From Lachnospiraceae bacterium (GTDB taxonomy: Bacteria; Bacillota_A; Clostridia; Lachnospirales; Lachnospiraceae), in contig QXWX01000034.1 of NCBI GenBank assembly GCA_009911175.1, forward strand, positions 10,668 through 74,667: a stretch of 64,000 bases of DNA, in the 5' to 3' direction. The notes under the pieces were generated by a model. It was not told the origin of the DNA. It made no database searches and saw nothing but the letters and a program-made list of their open reading frames with translations. Of the stretch, positions 8,191 to 17,210 are shown one piece after another; the first letter of the stretch is position 1, and the number at the start of each line of letters is the position of its first letter. A program made the translations under genes and the position numbers.

Positions 8191-9000
8191 TCAGCTCCCG
8201 GCGCTCTCATATCTGCGCATTCCGATCCGAAACAGTCCGCAGCTCAGGGCGAACATGACCGCGCCCACCCCCAGGCCGATGACTGCCATAGGAACCGGAA
8301 TGACGCTCCCCTCCATTTCCAGAATGTCTTTAACCGGATAGAAAGTGATCCACGCAAGGGGCAGAAGGAATGTAAACAGCGCCTGCGTCCATTTCGGATA
8401 TATAGTAAGCGGATACATGGACACCCGCTCAAAAAGCGCTCCCACCATATCCGTAAAATTTGCCGTACTCTTCGTCCAGAACGAGAGGGAGCCGCAGAAG
8501 ATCCACACCGCGCCCCGGATCAAGGTTCCGCCGGCCAGTGTAAACAAGATCAGAGCAATGTTCGCGGCGTTTACTTCCAGATGCACCTTTGCGCACCCAT
8601 AAAAAAATACCATCAGCCCGGGGATCATGTCGGTGATGCCGATCAGATTGAAATCCTCGAACAGAAACTGAAACAGCACTCCCATGGGCCGCAGTAAAAA
8701 CATGTCATACTCTCCCTCTACCACGCAGTAGGGCATGTACCATGTCTGGATAAAAAACACCACTGCCAGCCCATGGCTCAGCACGGACATGCCGTACAGG
8801 AATGCCAGGCTTTCATATCCCCAGCCGCCCAGGCTGCCAAAGGAATCCACCACGAACTTGATGGTGGCGAATCCCACCACCCACTGCACGCAGTTGGCCA
8901 GCACATGGCCGATCAGCATAAACGGGTATTCCAGCCGGGACTGGATGGATTGCCTTGTCAATGCGGCCGCCACAGAAGCGTAATATTTTATTTTTTTCAT
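8191..9000 (-). CDS. ABC-2 family permease, second subunit
   Basis: A 269-residue integral membrane protein of the two-permease ABC-2 exporter class (resembling PF06182). About six hydrophobic segments are visible, and the family-like segment GEYDMFLLRPMGVLFQFLFEDF lies near the middle. The preferred start at 9000 has AGGAGGG nine bases upstream; the ATG at 9006 overlaps the previous stop codon but is too close to that site. It is coupled to the other permease upstream and followed by the ATPase 96 bases downstream. Confidence 0.85.
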   Translation of the reverse strand: MKKIKYYASVAAALTRQSIQSRLEYPFMLIGHVLANCVQWVVGFATIKFVVDSFGSLGGWGYESLAFLYGMSVLSHGLAVVFFIQTWYMPYCVVEGEYDMFLLRPMGVLFQFLFEDFNLIGITDMIPGLMVFFYGCAKVHLEVNAANIALILFTLAGGTLIRGAVWIFCGSLSFWTKSTANFTDMVGALFERVSMYPLTIYPKWTQALFTFLLPLAWITFYPVKDILEMEGSVIPVPMAVIGLGVGAVMFALSCGLFRIGMRRYESAGS

Positions 9001-9005
9001 CCTCA

Positions 9006-9797
9006 TCACCCTCCTTGGATCAGGACGGCCGCAGCCGCCTTTTTCTGCACCGCATGAAATATCAGCCACAGCGCCGCGCACCAAAACAGCTGCAGCACAG
9101 TGCGCAGGAGCATTTCTCCAAATGTATAACGCCCGATATAAATCCCAAGAGGAAGCTGGTAGATATTTACAAAAGGCAGACACTCCAGAACTACCCGAAC
9201 TCCATCCGGGAAAAACCAGAGAGGGATGACGCTGCCGGAAAGCAGCTTCATAACGAATCCCTTTACATTTCTTATGGGCCCCATGACGATCGTCTTGAAG
9301 GCGCACATCCCCAAAAGAGCAGCCAGCATCCAGTTGATGAGATACCCGACCGCAAAGCTTACGAGGAAAAGTATGACGTGGACAGAAGATGCCGGAGCCG
9401 GAAGGCCGAACAAGGCGGAGCCGATAAGGAACAGCGGGACGGCGGTCTGGAAAAAGGCAACAGCCATATCGCCCAGATCCTCCGCCAGATAGATCCCATA
9501 GATATTCACAGGCTTTAACATGTCAAGCGCCACGCTGCCGGATCGGACACTGCTCTCGATTCGGCCCTCCACGCCCATGGTCAGCAGATTTCCCATGATC
9601 ACAGAAATCGTCGTGTAGGTAAGCATCTCCCGTTCCCCTACTCCTGAGACATTTCCCGTCCCGCCATAGGCCGCCTTCCAGAAGCAGGCCATGGCGAACA
9701 TGAGCAGACACTGAATGGATATGGTGGAGATGACGTTGAACCGGTAAGCCAGGGCAGACTGGATCCGCACCTTTGCAACAAATAAATAAGCTTTCAT
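9006..9797 (-). CDS. ABC-2 family permease, first subunit
   Basis: A 263-residue integral membrane protein, partner of the permease at 8191-9000. It begins MKAYLFVAKVRIQSALAYRF, a typical N-terminus for this family, and has about six hydrophobic helices. Its ATG follows the GH32 stop codon by one base (TAAAATG), suggesting coupled translation; an alternative ATG at 9812 would overlap the GH32 gene. Neither start has a strong ribosome binding site, which supports coupling. Why an exporter is coupled to a fructan hydrolase is unclear. Confidence 0.82.
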   Translation of the reverse strand: MKAYLFVAKVRIQSALAYRFNVISTISIQCLLMFAMACFWKAAYGGTGNVSGVGEREMLTYTTISVIMGNLLTMGVEGRIESSVRSGSVALDMLKPVNIYGIYLAEDLGDMAVAFFQTAVPLFLIGSALFGLPAPASSVHVILFLVSFAVGYLINWMLAALLGMCAFKTIVMGPIRNVKGFVMKLLSGSVIPLWFFPDGVRVVLECLPFVNIYQLPLGIYIGRYTFGEMLLRTVLQLFWCAALWLIFHAVQKKAAAAVLIQGG

Positions 9798-9798
9798 T

Positions 9799-11286
9799 TT
9801 AGACCAGATCATACTTCACAACATCCATCCTGACCTTGCCGTCCGCAAAGAAGGAAATCCCGTCTGCCGCAGGATCTGTGTAGAAGGTCGCCGTCATCAC
9901 CTGCTCCCCGTCATTGACAAAGACCTCTGCGCTGAACCGGTCCAGGATGATCCTCAGCTTCAGCTCCTCCTCCCGGCCGCTGATCTTACATCTTCTCTGA
10001 TGGATCAGCGCCCTGCGGGAGCCGGAAAACTTCCGGTCGATCTTCAGCACCGACTCATAGGGGCGGAAGCTTAAGGAGGTCTGATATTCCTCATTCTGTG
10101 CAAACCGCACCGCAAATTTCCGGTAAATGCTGTCCGGATCTCCCGGACGGATGGACAATTCCATATCGATCCTCCGTCCCCGGACGCCTTCCAGATGGAT
10201 GGTGCCGTTTTCCAGGATCACATCGGAATGCACCACCTCATTTTTCCGCATGTCATCCAGTTCCCGGACCGGCTTCTGGTACAGCCTTCCGTTTTTCACA
10301 GAAAGCTCTCTCGGAAGGCTCATCTGTCCGAACCATTTCTGATAGGGAGAGTGGGGCATACTGGTGTCCCAGTTCTGCATCCAGCCCATCATGATCCTGC
10401 GTCCGTCCGGAGCCAGCACGGTCTGGGGAGCATAAAAGTCAATCCCATAATCAATGGACTGCTGCTTTTGCTCCGAAAATGTGAGCGTCTTCCTGTCATA
10501 TTCTCCGATCAGGCAGAGCGTTCCGTTTCCGTTGTGAAATTCAAAGCCCTGGGGCAGCATATCCTGGGGGCTGGTCAGCAGCACCCATTTGCCGTCCAGT
10601 TCAAAGAAATCCGGACACTCCCACATTTTTCCGATCCGGTTCCGATTTTCCGCAAGCACCTTTTCATATTTCCACCGGAACGCATCCTCGCTGGAGAAAA
10701 GCAGGATCTGCCCGCTTCCGTCCGCCGGGCGGTTTCCGACCACACACCAGTACCTTCCGTCCTCGTCCTTCCACATCTTCGGATCCCGGAAATCCTCTCT
10801 GCTGAACCCTTCCGGCAGATCCCTGCTGTCAAGGACCGGGTTGCAGTCACATTTCTCATAATCCACACCGTCCCCCACCGCAATGCACTGTGTCTGTATA
10901 TCACAGTGCCCGCCGTTCCACTGGGGCGTCCTTACCACTCCGGTATACATCAGAAGCTGCCTGCCGTCGGGAAGTTCGATTGCGCTGCCGGAAAAACAGC
11001 CGTCCCTGTCATAAGCCTCATCCGGCGCCAGCGCGGCGGGCAGGTAGTCCCAGTGCAGCAGATCCGTGCTCACCGCATGCCCCCAGTGCATGGGACCCCA
11101 TTTGGTATCATAAGGGTAATACTGATAGAACATGTGATACCTGCCTTTATAATAAGAAAATCCGTTGGGGTCATTCATCCAGCCGGTACGGACAGATAAA
11201 TGGAAATCAGGCCTTTCTTCTTTTTGGATCATTTTTTCGGAAGCTTCCTCATACTTCCTTGCTTCTCTCAATGTCTGACTTGTCAT
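9799..11286 (-). CDS. GH32 beta-fructofuranosidase / sucrose-6-P hydrolase
   Basis: A 495-residue glycoside hydrolase family 32 enzyme that cleaves terminal beta-fructosyl bonds (sucrose, sucrose-6-phosphate, inulin or levan oligosaccharides). All three catalytic motifs are present: WMNDPNG with the nucleophile D39, FRDPKMW with the transition-state stabiliser D168, and WECPDFF with the acid/base E223. A C-terminal beta-sandwich follows. There is no signal peptide, so it acts in the cytoplasm on imported sugar. It lies 163 bases after an LplA-like binding protein and is divergent from a LacI-type regulator further on, which points to fructoside use. A near-palindromic hairpin is in its leader. 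Confidence 0.92.
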   Translation of the reverse strand: MTSQTLREARKYEEASEKMIQKEERPDFHLSVRTGWMNDPNGFSYYKGRYHMFYQYYPYDTKWGPMHWGHAVSTDLLHWDYLPAALAPDEAYDRDGCFSGSAIELPDGRQLLMYTGVVRTPQWNGGHCDIQTQCIAVGDGVDYEKCDCNPVLDSRDLPEGFSREDFRDPKMWKDEDGRYWCVVGNRPADGSGQILLFSSEDAFRWKYEKVLAENRNRIGKMWECPDFFELDGKWVLLTSPQDMLPQGFEFHNGNGTLCLIGEYDRKTLTFSEQKQQSIDYGIDFYAPQTVLAPDGRRIMMGWMQNWDTSMPHSPYQKWFGQMSLPRELSVKNGRLYQKPVRELDDMRKNEVVHSDVILENGTIHLEGVRGRRIDMELSIRPGDPDSIYRKFAVRFAQNEEYQTSLSFRPYESVLKIDRKFSGSRRALIHQRRCKISGREEELKLRIILDRFSAEVFVNDGEQVMTATFYTDPAADGISFFADGKVRMDVVKYDLV

Positions 11287-11315
11287 AATTCATTTTCCTT
11301 TCATCATATATATGT

Positions 11316-11349
11316 ATACTGTGCGGCAGATTTATCTGGCGCGCAGTAT
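11316..11349 (-). promoter_or_regulatory. Leader hairpin/palindrome upstream of GH32
   Basis: A 34-base near-perfect inverted repeat: ATACTGTGCGGCAGAT and, after two bases, ATCTGGCGCGCAGTAT. The core CAGATTTATCTG is a perfect palindrome. It lies just 5' of the GH32 ribosome binding site with no T-run, so it is more likely an operator or mRNA-stability element than a terminator. Confidence 0.4.
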
Positions 11350-11449
11350 AATTCATGCCGACCAGATGCTTGGACAGCAGGCCGCAGCCTCGTCCGCAGC
11401 CGCTGTCCTGTCTCTTTCGTCATATAATGACATTATAAATCATTTTTAC

Positions 11450-13120
11450 TTATTCTGCCATCTCCGCGTTGTAGGCATCCAGATATTTCTGGAATAATCC
11501 CAGATACTCCTCCAGCCCGTACGCATCCAGGTCATCCAGGAATTTTTCCCAGTCCGCGTCCGTAAATCCGTTCATGATCCAGTCCGCCTTATGCCTGTTG
11601 ATCGTCTTCTCGATATCCGCCTGCAGGTTCGACAGTGTCTCGGTGTCCTCCCTGCTCATGAAAAGGTTGGGATACACATATTTTGTGTGCATGTCCGGCG
11701 TGTAGATATCCTTGATCCAGTCCAGACGGTACTGTGCGTCATCCGGGCAGGTCACGTACACATCATAATACTCGTCCAGAACAGCGAGAGGTCCGCCGAC
11801 AGCTTCGGCTTCCCGGACCTCCACCGGGGAGGCGTCGCCCAAAGGAGCATGTTTCAGCATCTCCCCCCCCTGGTCGTTGGTGCTCATCTCGAAGATATCA
11901 AAGTCGTCATCTTCCCCGTAGGTTCCCCAGTTATTCTGCGGGGACTGGATCGGCGCGTACATCTGGTCCAGCCATGCGCATACCAGGGCCGGATTCTCCG
12001 CCACAGAAGTTACCACGCAGCGTCCGCGTTCAAATCCGCTGGTAAAGGAGCCGTTCGTAGGAGTTATATTTCTCGTGTCCGCCGTCAGCGCCGGGAGCGG
12101 AACCCAGTCCTTCAGGTTGTCGATATTTCCTACGTCCCAGCTGAAGCATACGCCGTAACGGCCTGACTTTCCTTTCGCCACATAGGTGGACCATTCCTGG
12201 GTAAATGCCTCCGGGTCGATCAAGCCTTCATCATACAGTTTGTGAAGCCATTCGATCCCTTTCTTCCAGCCATCCTGCGCAGCGGCGCAGATGACTTCCT
12301 GATCATCCGTCACCGCGATATGTCTGGCCTTGTCCGCGTCGCCATAGCCTTCCCCAAAGCCATTGATCAGGATCGCCGGATCCTGGCCGCCATCATTAAT
12401 TATACACGACATGGGGATGATATTTCCATCAATATTAAATTCTGCTTGAAGCTCTGACGCATGGTCGCGGAACGCCATCAGAACCTCTTCAAATTCATCG
12501 ACTGTCTCCGGCATCTCCAGATCAAGAAAATCCATCCATTTCTTATTGATAAAGCTCATATTATCAATGGTCTGGATCGCCGTCTTTTCCGAACCAAGCT
12601 GCTCGATCCAGGGCAGAGACCAGATATGGCCGTTTACATCCGTACACATGATCCTGTACTCCGGATATTTGTCAAACACCGATTTCAGGTTCGGCATATA
12701 GTTGTCGATATATTCTTCCAGCGGAATGATTGCGCCAAACTCCCCGTACTTGAGCAGGTTGCTGTCTGAAAAGCCTGCCGTGAAAACAAAATCAGTCAGC
12801 TTGTTCGGGTCGGACATATTCAGGGATATCTTATCCGCCCACTGGTCGTTAGGGATGGCGGTCCAGTCAATATGCACATTGGTCTGTTCCTCGAGGCGCT
12901 TGAAGATCGTCCTGTTATTGGGTTCTGACTCCGTGCTGGGCGGATAACTGATCAGCCCGGTCAGCGTCACGGTTTCCTTCTGCGGAAACTCCAGGGTTGC
13001 CTCGTCCACCGGACGGAATGTGCCGTCATTGATCTTTACCTTGCCGCAGCCTGCCATAGAAAGTACCATACAGCCTGCCAGCGCCGCTGCCATTATACGT
13101 TTTACTTTTCTATATCTCAT
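11450..13120 (-). CDS. LplA-like sugar-binding lipoprotein
   Basis: A 556-residue extracellular solute-binding protein of the large LplA/YtcQ type. The signal peptide MRYRKVKRIMAAALAGCMVL ends in lipobox SMAGC, giving a lipid-anchored protein. The size (over 500 residues) and the partner permeases upstream are typical of the Lpl-type oligosaccharide importer branch. It follows the two permease genes with a 25-base gap and precedes GH32, so imported fructosides are the likely ligand; this is inference from context. The ribosome binding site is a weak AGGAGATA. Confidence 0.9.
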   Translation of the reverse strand: MRYRKVKRIMAAALAGCMVLSMAGCGKVKINDGTFRPVDEATLEFPQKETVTLTGLISYPPSTESEPNNRTIFKRLEEQTNVHIDWTAIPNDQWADKISLNMSDPNKLTDFVFTAGFSDSNLLKYGEFGAIIPLEEYIDNYMPNLKSVFDKYPEYRIMCTDVNGHIWSLPWIEQLGSEKTAIQTIDNMSFINKKWMDFLDLEMPETVDEFEEVLMAFRDHASELQAEFNIDGNIIPMSCIINDGGQDPAILINGFGEGYGDADKARHIAVTDDQEVICAAAQDGWKKGIEWLHKLYDEGLIDPEAFTQEWSTYVAKGKSGRYGVCFSWDVGNIDNLKDWVPLPALTADTRNITPTNGSFTSGFERGRCVVTSVAENPALVCAWLDQMYAPIQSPQNNWGTYGEDDDFDIFEMSTNDQGGEMLKHAPLGDASPVEVREAEAVGGPLAVLDEYYDVYVTCPDDAQYRLDWIKDIYTPDMHTKYVYPNLFMSREDTETLSNLQADIEKTINRHKADWIMNGFTDADWEKFLDDLDAYGLEEYLGLFQKYLDAYNAEMAE

Positions 13121-13145
13121 GGTCTATCTCCTTTTCCTCTTCAGC

Positions 13146-14033
13146 TTAGCCCTTTACAGCGCCTGCCATGATCCCGCTGTCAAAATATTTCTGGAAGAAC
13201 GGGTACATGATCAGAAGCGGCAAACTGGAAATAATAATAGTTGCGTATTTCAAAAGCTCTGCCAGCTGCGCGCGGGCCGCCGTACTCTGCATATCAGAGA
13301 TCATGCCGGATTCCGGCTGGTTCTGGATCAGGATGGAACGAAGTACCAGCTGCAGAGGCTGTTTCGCGGAATCATTGAGGTAGATCATTGCGTCAAAGTA
13401 GCTGTTCCACATACCTACAAACTGCCACAGAGCAAGCACTGCGATAACCGGCGTACAGACCGGAAGCAGGATCTTGAAGAAGAATGTCAGCTCATTTGCC
13501 CCGTCCACGTCCGCCGCTTCCCGGAGTTCCTTCGGGATCCCGCGGTAATAAGTTCTGGCAATGGTCATATTCCAGACGCTGAAAGCTCCCGGGAGGATGA
13601 CCGCCCACATGCTGTCCACCAGACCTAAGTTACTTACGATCAAGTAGGTCGGGATCAGGCCGCCGCCGAAGAACATGGTGATCATGAAAATAATATTGAA
13701 AAATCCTCTTCCCTTGAAATCCGCCCTGGATAACGGGTAAGCCGCTAAAAGCGTAACAACTACAGACACCACCGTAAATAGTATGGAATAGATGACCGCG
13801 TTTTTAAAACCAATCCAGATCTGGCTGTTGGACATGACACGCTCATAGGCAGTCGTCGTCCATTTGCTGAAATCAAAGGTAATTCCCTTATTCTGCAGTG
13901 TAATGGGATCCATAAAGGATGCCACGATGATGTAGATCATGGGCACGATGATCGCCACTACAAACAGCCCAAGAAGTATGTATCCAATTGTCAATAATAT
14001 CTTGTCCTGACCGGAATATCTTGTTTTTACCAC
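13146..14033 (-). CDS. LplC/YtcP-like sugar ABC permease
   Basis: A 295-residue permease with six predicted helices and the EAA motif region ELREAADVDGANELTFFFKI, which contacts the ATPase. GTG is the start codon, preceded by AAGGAGGTG. The pattern ends with YPFFQKYFDSGIMAGAVKG, the characteristic C-terminus of this branch. It is paired with the LplB-like permease encoded 15 bases upstream. As for the other importers here, no dedicated ATPase is encoded. Confidence 0.92.
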   Translation of the reverse strand: MVKTRYSGQDKILLTIGYILLGLFVVAIIVPMIYIIVASFMDPITLQNKGITFDFSKWTTTAYERVMSNSQIWIGFKNAVIYSILFTVVSVVVTLLAAYPLSRADFKGRGFFNIIFMITMFFGGGLIPTYLIVSNLGLVDSMWAVILPGAFSVWNMTIARTYYRGIPKELREAADVDGANELTFFFKILLPVCTPVIAVLALWQFVGMWNSYFDAMIYLNDSAKQPLQLVLRSILIQNQPESGMISDMQSTAARAQLAELLKYATIIISSLPLLIMYPFFQKYFDSGIMAGAVKG

Positions 14034-14048
14034 TTCGTACGCACCTCC

Positions 14049-14990
14049 TTATAATCCCTGTCCGTCATTCATCTTGGCTACGATCTTGTTCACGGCAACC
14101 AGAAGGATGACATTGATCACGGTGTTAAATAACCCTACCGCAGTTGAAAAGCTGTAATCTCCGTCGATCAGACCTTTCCGGTATACATAGGTGGCAATGA
14201 TCTCGGATGCCGGGAGGTTCAGGTCTGTCTGCAGCGCGTATGCTTTTTCAAATCCGATGCTCATGATATTTCCTGCCTGCAGGATGAACTGGATCACGAC
14301 CATATCTTTGATCGCCGGCCACTCTACCGCCTTGATCTGCTGCAGGATATTCGCGCCGTCCATGACAGCCGCTTCTTTGAGCTCCTGGCTGGCGTTGGAC
14401 AAAGATGCCGTATACATGATGGATGCCCAGCCCGCGCCCTGCCAGATACCGCTGATGATGTAAATGGAGCGGAACGCTTCCGGCATGGTCATAAAGTTAA
14501 TCTCTGTTCCCATCAAAAGGTTCAGAGGACCTGTCACGGAAAGTAAGATCCTCACGATACCGCAAAGTACGATGACAGATACGAAGTTGGGAAGATACAG
14601 CACCAATTGTATCTTTTTCTTGATGCCCGTACTCTGGATCCGGTTCAACAGAAACGCCAATAGGATCGGCATTGGGAATCCCCACAGGAGGCCGTACACA
14701 CTCAGTTTCAAAGTATTGGCCAGATAGCCCATAAAGTCCGGCGAGGATAAGAACCTGGTAAAATGCTTCAGGCCCACCCATTCGCTTCCGGAAACACCCC
14801 GGAATGGGTTGTAGTCCTGGAACGCGATCAGAATACCGCTCATGGGCGCGTACTTGAAGATCAGTGTCAGCAACAGCGCGGGCATCAGGAAGATCGCATA
14901 TAGCTGCCAGTGCTGCTTTACATACAGCATGGTGTTGTGAAATCCCTTGTCCTGTCTTTGATTTGGAACAGTTGTTGCATTTGTATTCAT
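14049..14990 (-). CDS. LplB/YteP-like sugar ABC permease
   Basis: A 313-residue permease, first gene of the fructoside-type importer operon. The helix-rich body contains KYAPMSGILIAFQDYNPFRG, a hallmark of LplB/YteP proteins, and an EAA-type loop (LKEAAVMDGANILQQIKAVE). The ATG at 14990 has AAAGGAGGAAATT just upstream, better than the earlier in-frame ATG at 15029. A minus-strand sigma-A promoter lies about 140 bases upstream at 15127-15155. Confidence 0.92.
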   Translation of the reverse strand: MNTNATTVPNQRQDKGFHNTMLYVKQHWQLYAIFLMPALLLTLIFKYAPMSGILIAFQDYNPFRGVSGSEWVGLKHFTRFLSSPDFMGYLANTLKLSVYGLLWGFPMPILLAFLLNRIQSTGIKKKIQLVLYLPNFVSVIVLCGIVRILLSVTGPLNLLMGTEINFMTMPEAFRSIYIISGIWQGAGWASIMYTASLSNASQELKEAAVMDGANILQQIKAVEWPAIKDMVVIQFILQAGNIMSIGFEKAYALQTDLNLPASEIIATYVYRKGLIDGDYSFSTAVGLFNTVINVILLVAVNKIVAKMNDGQGL

Positions 14991-15126
14991 AATTTCCTCC
15001 TTTCTCTCAAATCCCTTTTTCTTTTGCACACTTTTTCTCTCATTACCTTATTCTTCTCCTTCCCATTTTTATGATTTGTGCATTTGTAAAATCATTGTAA
15101 CATATTTTGGGATTTGGTTATATAAA

Positions 15127-15155
15127 TTTATATCACTTTTTTTACATTTAGTCAA
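15127..15155 (-). promoter_or_regulatory. Sigma-A promoter of the fructoside-type operon
   Basis: On the minus strand TTGACT (15155-15150) and TATAAA (15132-15127) are separated by exactly 17 bases. It faces the LplB-GH32 operon and is divergent from the LacI-type gene promoter. The surrounding AT-rich 400 bp contains several GTGCA/TGCAC words that could be regulator half-sites, but no clear operator is resolved. Confidence 0.65.
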
Positions 15156-15280
15156 TACTTTTTTCGCTATTTGCACACATTTATTTTTTGCATTTTTATT
15201 CTTAATGCACATATCGATTAGATTCACAGCTATTTTTTATTACATTTTCGGAAAAATCTCTAATTTTTACATTTTTACAT

Positions 15281-15309
15281 TTGACACATTCTCTTTTGTG
15301 CATTATAAT
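15281..15309 (+). promoter_or_regulatory. Consensus sigma-A promoter of the LacI-type gene
   Basis: Perfect TTGACA (15281-15286), a 17-base spacer and perfect TATAAT (15304-15309). Transcription would start about 70 bases before the regulator's ATG. GTGCAT overlaps the -10 end of the spacer. Confidence 0.8.
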
Positions 15310-15387
15310 GTTTTTAGAAAAGATTTACGGCAGCAGATCCCCGGACTCCGGTTTGAGGATATGCCGATACAGCAAAAGGAGGGACAT

Positions 15388-16464
15388 ATGGGTACTAGAG
15401 TTACGATACAGGACATTGCGGATGAGCTCGGCATTTCCCGCAACACCGTATCAAAGGCGATCAACAATACCGGCATCCTGGCCGATTCGACCCGGGAGAA
15501 GGTTTTAAAAAAGGCGATGGAGATGGGGTACAAGCAGTTTTCCTATGTGACCGCCGCAAGCGCTGCCTCGGGAAGCGCCGTGCTTTCCATCCCGGCCGCA
15601 AAGCAGAACACGGAGATTGCGTTATTGATCGCAAATTTTATAGACGGCTCTCATTTCGCTTCCGTCATGCTGGACAAATTTCAGATGGAGCTCTCCGGGC
15701 TGGGGTACAGCCTGACGATGCACCGGATCCTGGCGGATGAGCTGGATGCCATGAAGCTGCCTGCTTCTTTTTCCATGGAGCGGACCGCCGGGATCATCTG
15801 CATTGAGATGTTTGACTATGAATATGATAAGATGCTCTGCGGCCTGGGGCTGCCTGTCTTATTTGTAGACGCGCCGGCGGCCTGCTTCCAGGAACCGCTG
15901 GAGGCGGACCTGCTCTGTATGGACAACCAGACCGGTATCTACTTATTTATACAGGAAATGGCCCGGCGTGGAAAGACCAGGATCGGATTTGTCGGGGAAT
16001 ATCTGCACTGCCGTTCCTTCTTCGAGCGGTATATGGCTTACCGGAATGCCCTGCAGCTTCTGGGTCTCCCCTGCCCGGACGAATACTGCGTCACAGGGAA
16101 TAAGAAGGGGATCCGCAATCCCAAATCGGAGGATTATCAGGAGTATCTCACCGAAAGCCTGCAGAAGCTGGAGCCTTTTCCGGAGGTGTTTTTGTGCTCC
16201 AATGATTCCGCCGCTCTGAATGTGCTGCAAGTGCTGAAAAAGCTGGGATACTCGGTTCCGGAGGATGTGTATCTGTGCGGCTTTGACGATTCCCCGGAGT
16301 CCAAGATCGTCACGCCCCCGCTGACTACGATCCATATCCACAGCCAGATCATGGGCTTTGCCGCCGTGAACCTGCTGATGTCGCGCATCAATGAGCCATC
16401 CCTGAATTACCGTACCATGCACACGGAAACCAGCCTGATCTACCGGGACTCTACGGAGGGGTGA
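15388..16464 (+). CDS. LacI/GalR-family transcriptional regulator
   Basis: A 358-residue sugar-responsive regulator. The N-terminal helix-turn-helix is VTIQDIADELGISRNTVSKA with a following hinge; the rest is a periplasmic-binding-protein-like effector domain, including VYLCGFDDSPESKIVTPPLT, the usual dimer-interface signature. The ATG at 15388 follows AAAGGAGGG; an ATG nine codons earlier is possible. It is divergent from the Lpl-type importer and GH32, so it probably controls both directions in response to a fructoside or a metabolite of it. That assignment is from gene context. Confidence 0.92.
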   Translation: MGTRVTIQDIADELGISRNTVSKAINNTGILADSTREKVLKKAMEMGYKQFSYVTAASAASGSAVLSIPAAKQNTEIALLIANFIDGSHFASVMLDKFQMELSGLGYSLTMHRILADELDAMKLPASFSMERTAGIICIEMFDYEYDKMLCGLGLPVLFVDAPAACFQEPLEADLLCMDNQTGIYLFIQEMARRGKTRIGFVGEYLHCRSFFERYMAYRNALQLLGLPCPDEYCVTGNKKGIRNPKSEDYQEYLTESLQKLEPFPEVFLCSNDSAALNVLQVLKKLGYSVPEDVYLCGFDDSPESKIVTPPLTTIHIHSQIMGFAAVNLLMSRINEPSLNYRTMHTETSLIYRDSTEG

Positions 16465-16565
16465 GGAGAAAGGCAGATGCGGAGTATTTCTTTTTATATC
16501 TTTCGATGACCTGCCCTCGTACCGCAGGTGAGGGGGCGCCGTATTATAATAGGAGGAAAGATTTT

Positions 16566-17204
16566 ATGGGTAATTTATTCAATCTGGACGGACCGGTCCT
16601 GCAGTTTATCAACAAGCTCGTATACAGCGTTTATCTGAATATTTTATGGTTCATCTGCTGTATTCCCATTGTGACGGTCGGCGCGTCCACCACCGCCCTC
16701 TTCTATGTATCATTAAAAGTCGCGAAAAATGAAGAGGGGAACCTGACGAAAGCGTTTTTCCATTCTTTCCGGGAAAATTTTAAGCAGGGAACGATCATCT
16801 GGCTGATCCTGCTTGGCGTAGGGATCGTGCTGGGCATCGACGGGTATGTCCTGTATCATATGCGGTTTGAAAACGCGTTCTGGACGCTTTGCACGGCAAT
16901 ATTTTTCGTGGCTGCGGCTGCTTACAGCGTAGTCCTGATGTATATCTTCCCTCTTCTGGCCAGATTTGACAATACGGTCGGCGCGATGTTCAAAAACGCT
17001 CTGTTTATCGGCATCCGTTTTCTGTTCTGCACCGCATTGATGGCTGTCATCTATTTTGTAATGCTGCTGGTCGTGGTACGGTTCTTTACCCCGGCTGTGA
17101 TTTTCGGGGAAGGGTTGTGCGCGCTGCTCTGTTCCTACCTTCTGTCCAATGTCCTGCTGCTCTGCGAGGAAAAGACGGAGGAACATGAGGCGGCTGCGGA
17201 TTAA
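16566..17204 (+). CDS. YesL-like DUF624 membrane protein
   Basis: A 212-residue protein with five or so membrane helices, DUF624 family. It begins MGNLFNLDGPVLQFINKLVY and continues into NILWFICCIPIVTVGASTTA, both characteristic. In Firmicutes this family sits beside Lpl/Yes-type oligosaccharide importers, as here, but its role is unknown. The ATG at 16566 has AGGAGG and replaces a longer frame that starts inside the LacI gene. The next gene begins six bases after its stop. Confidence 0.88.
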   Translation: MGNLFNLDGPVLQFINKLVYSVYLNILWFICCIPIVTVGASTTALFYVSLKVAKNEEGNLTKAFFHSFRENFKQGTIIWLILLGVGIVLGIDGYVLYHMRFENAFWTLCTAIFFVAAAAYSVVLMYIFPLLARFDNTVGAMFKNALFIGIRFLFCTALMAVIYFVMLLVVVRFFTPAVIFGEGLCALLCSYLLSNVLLLCEEKTEEHEAAAD

Positions 17205-17210
17205 GAAGCT

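Noticed and set aside
10195..11199. Plus-strand open frame of 334 codons.
   Set aside because: It lies wholly antisense to the GH32 gene, whose catalytic motifs are intact, and has no ribosome binding site or recognisable domain.
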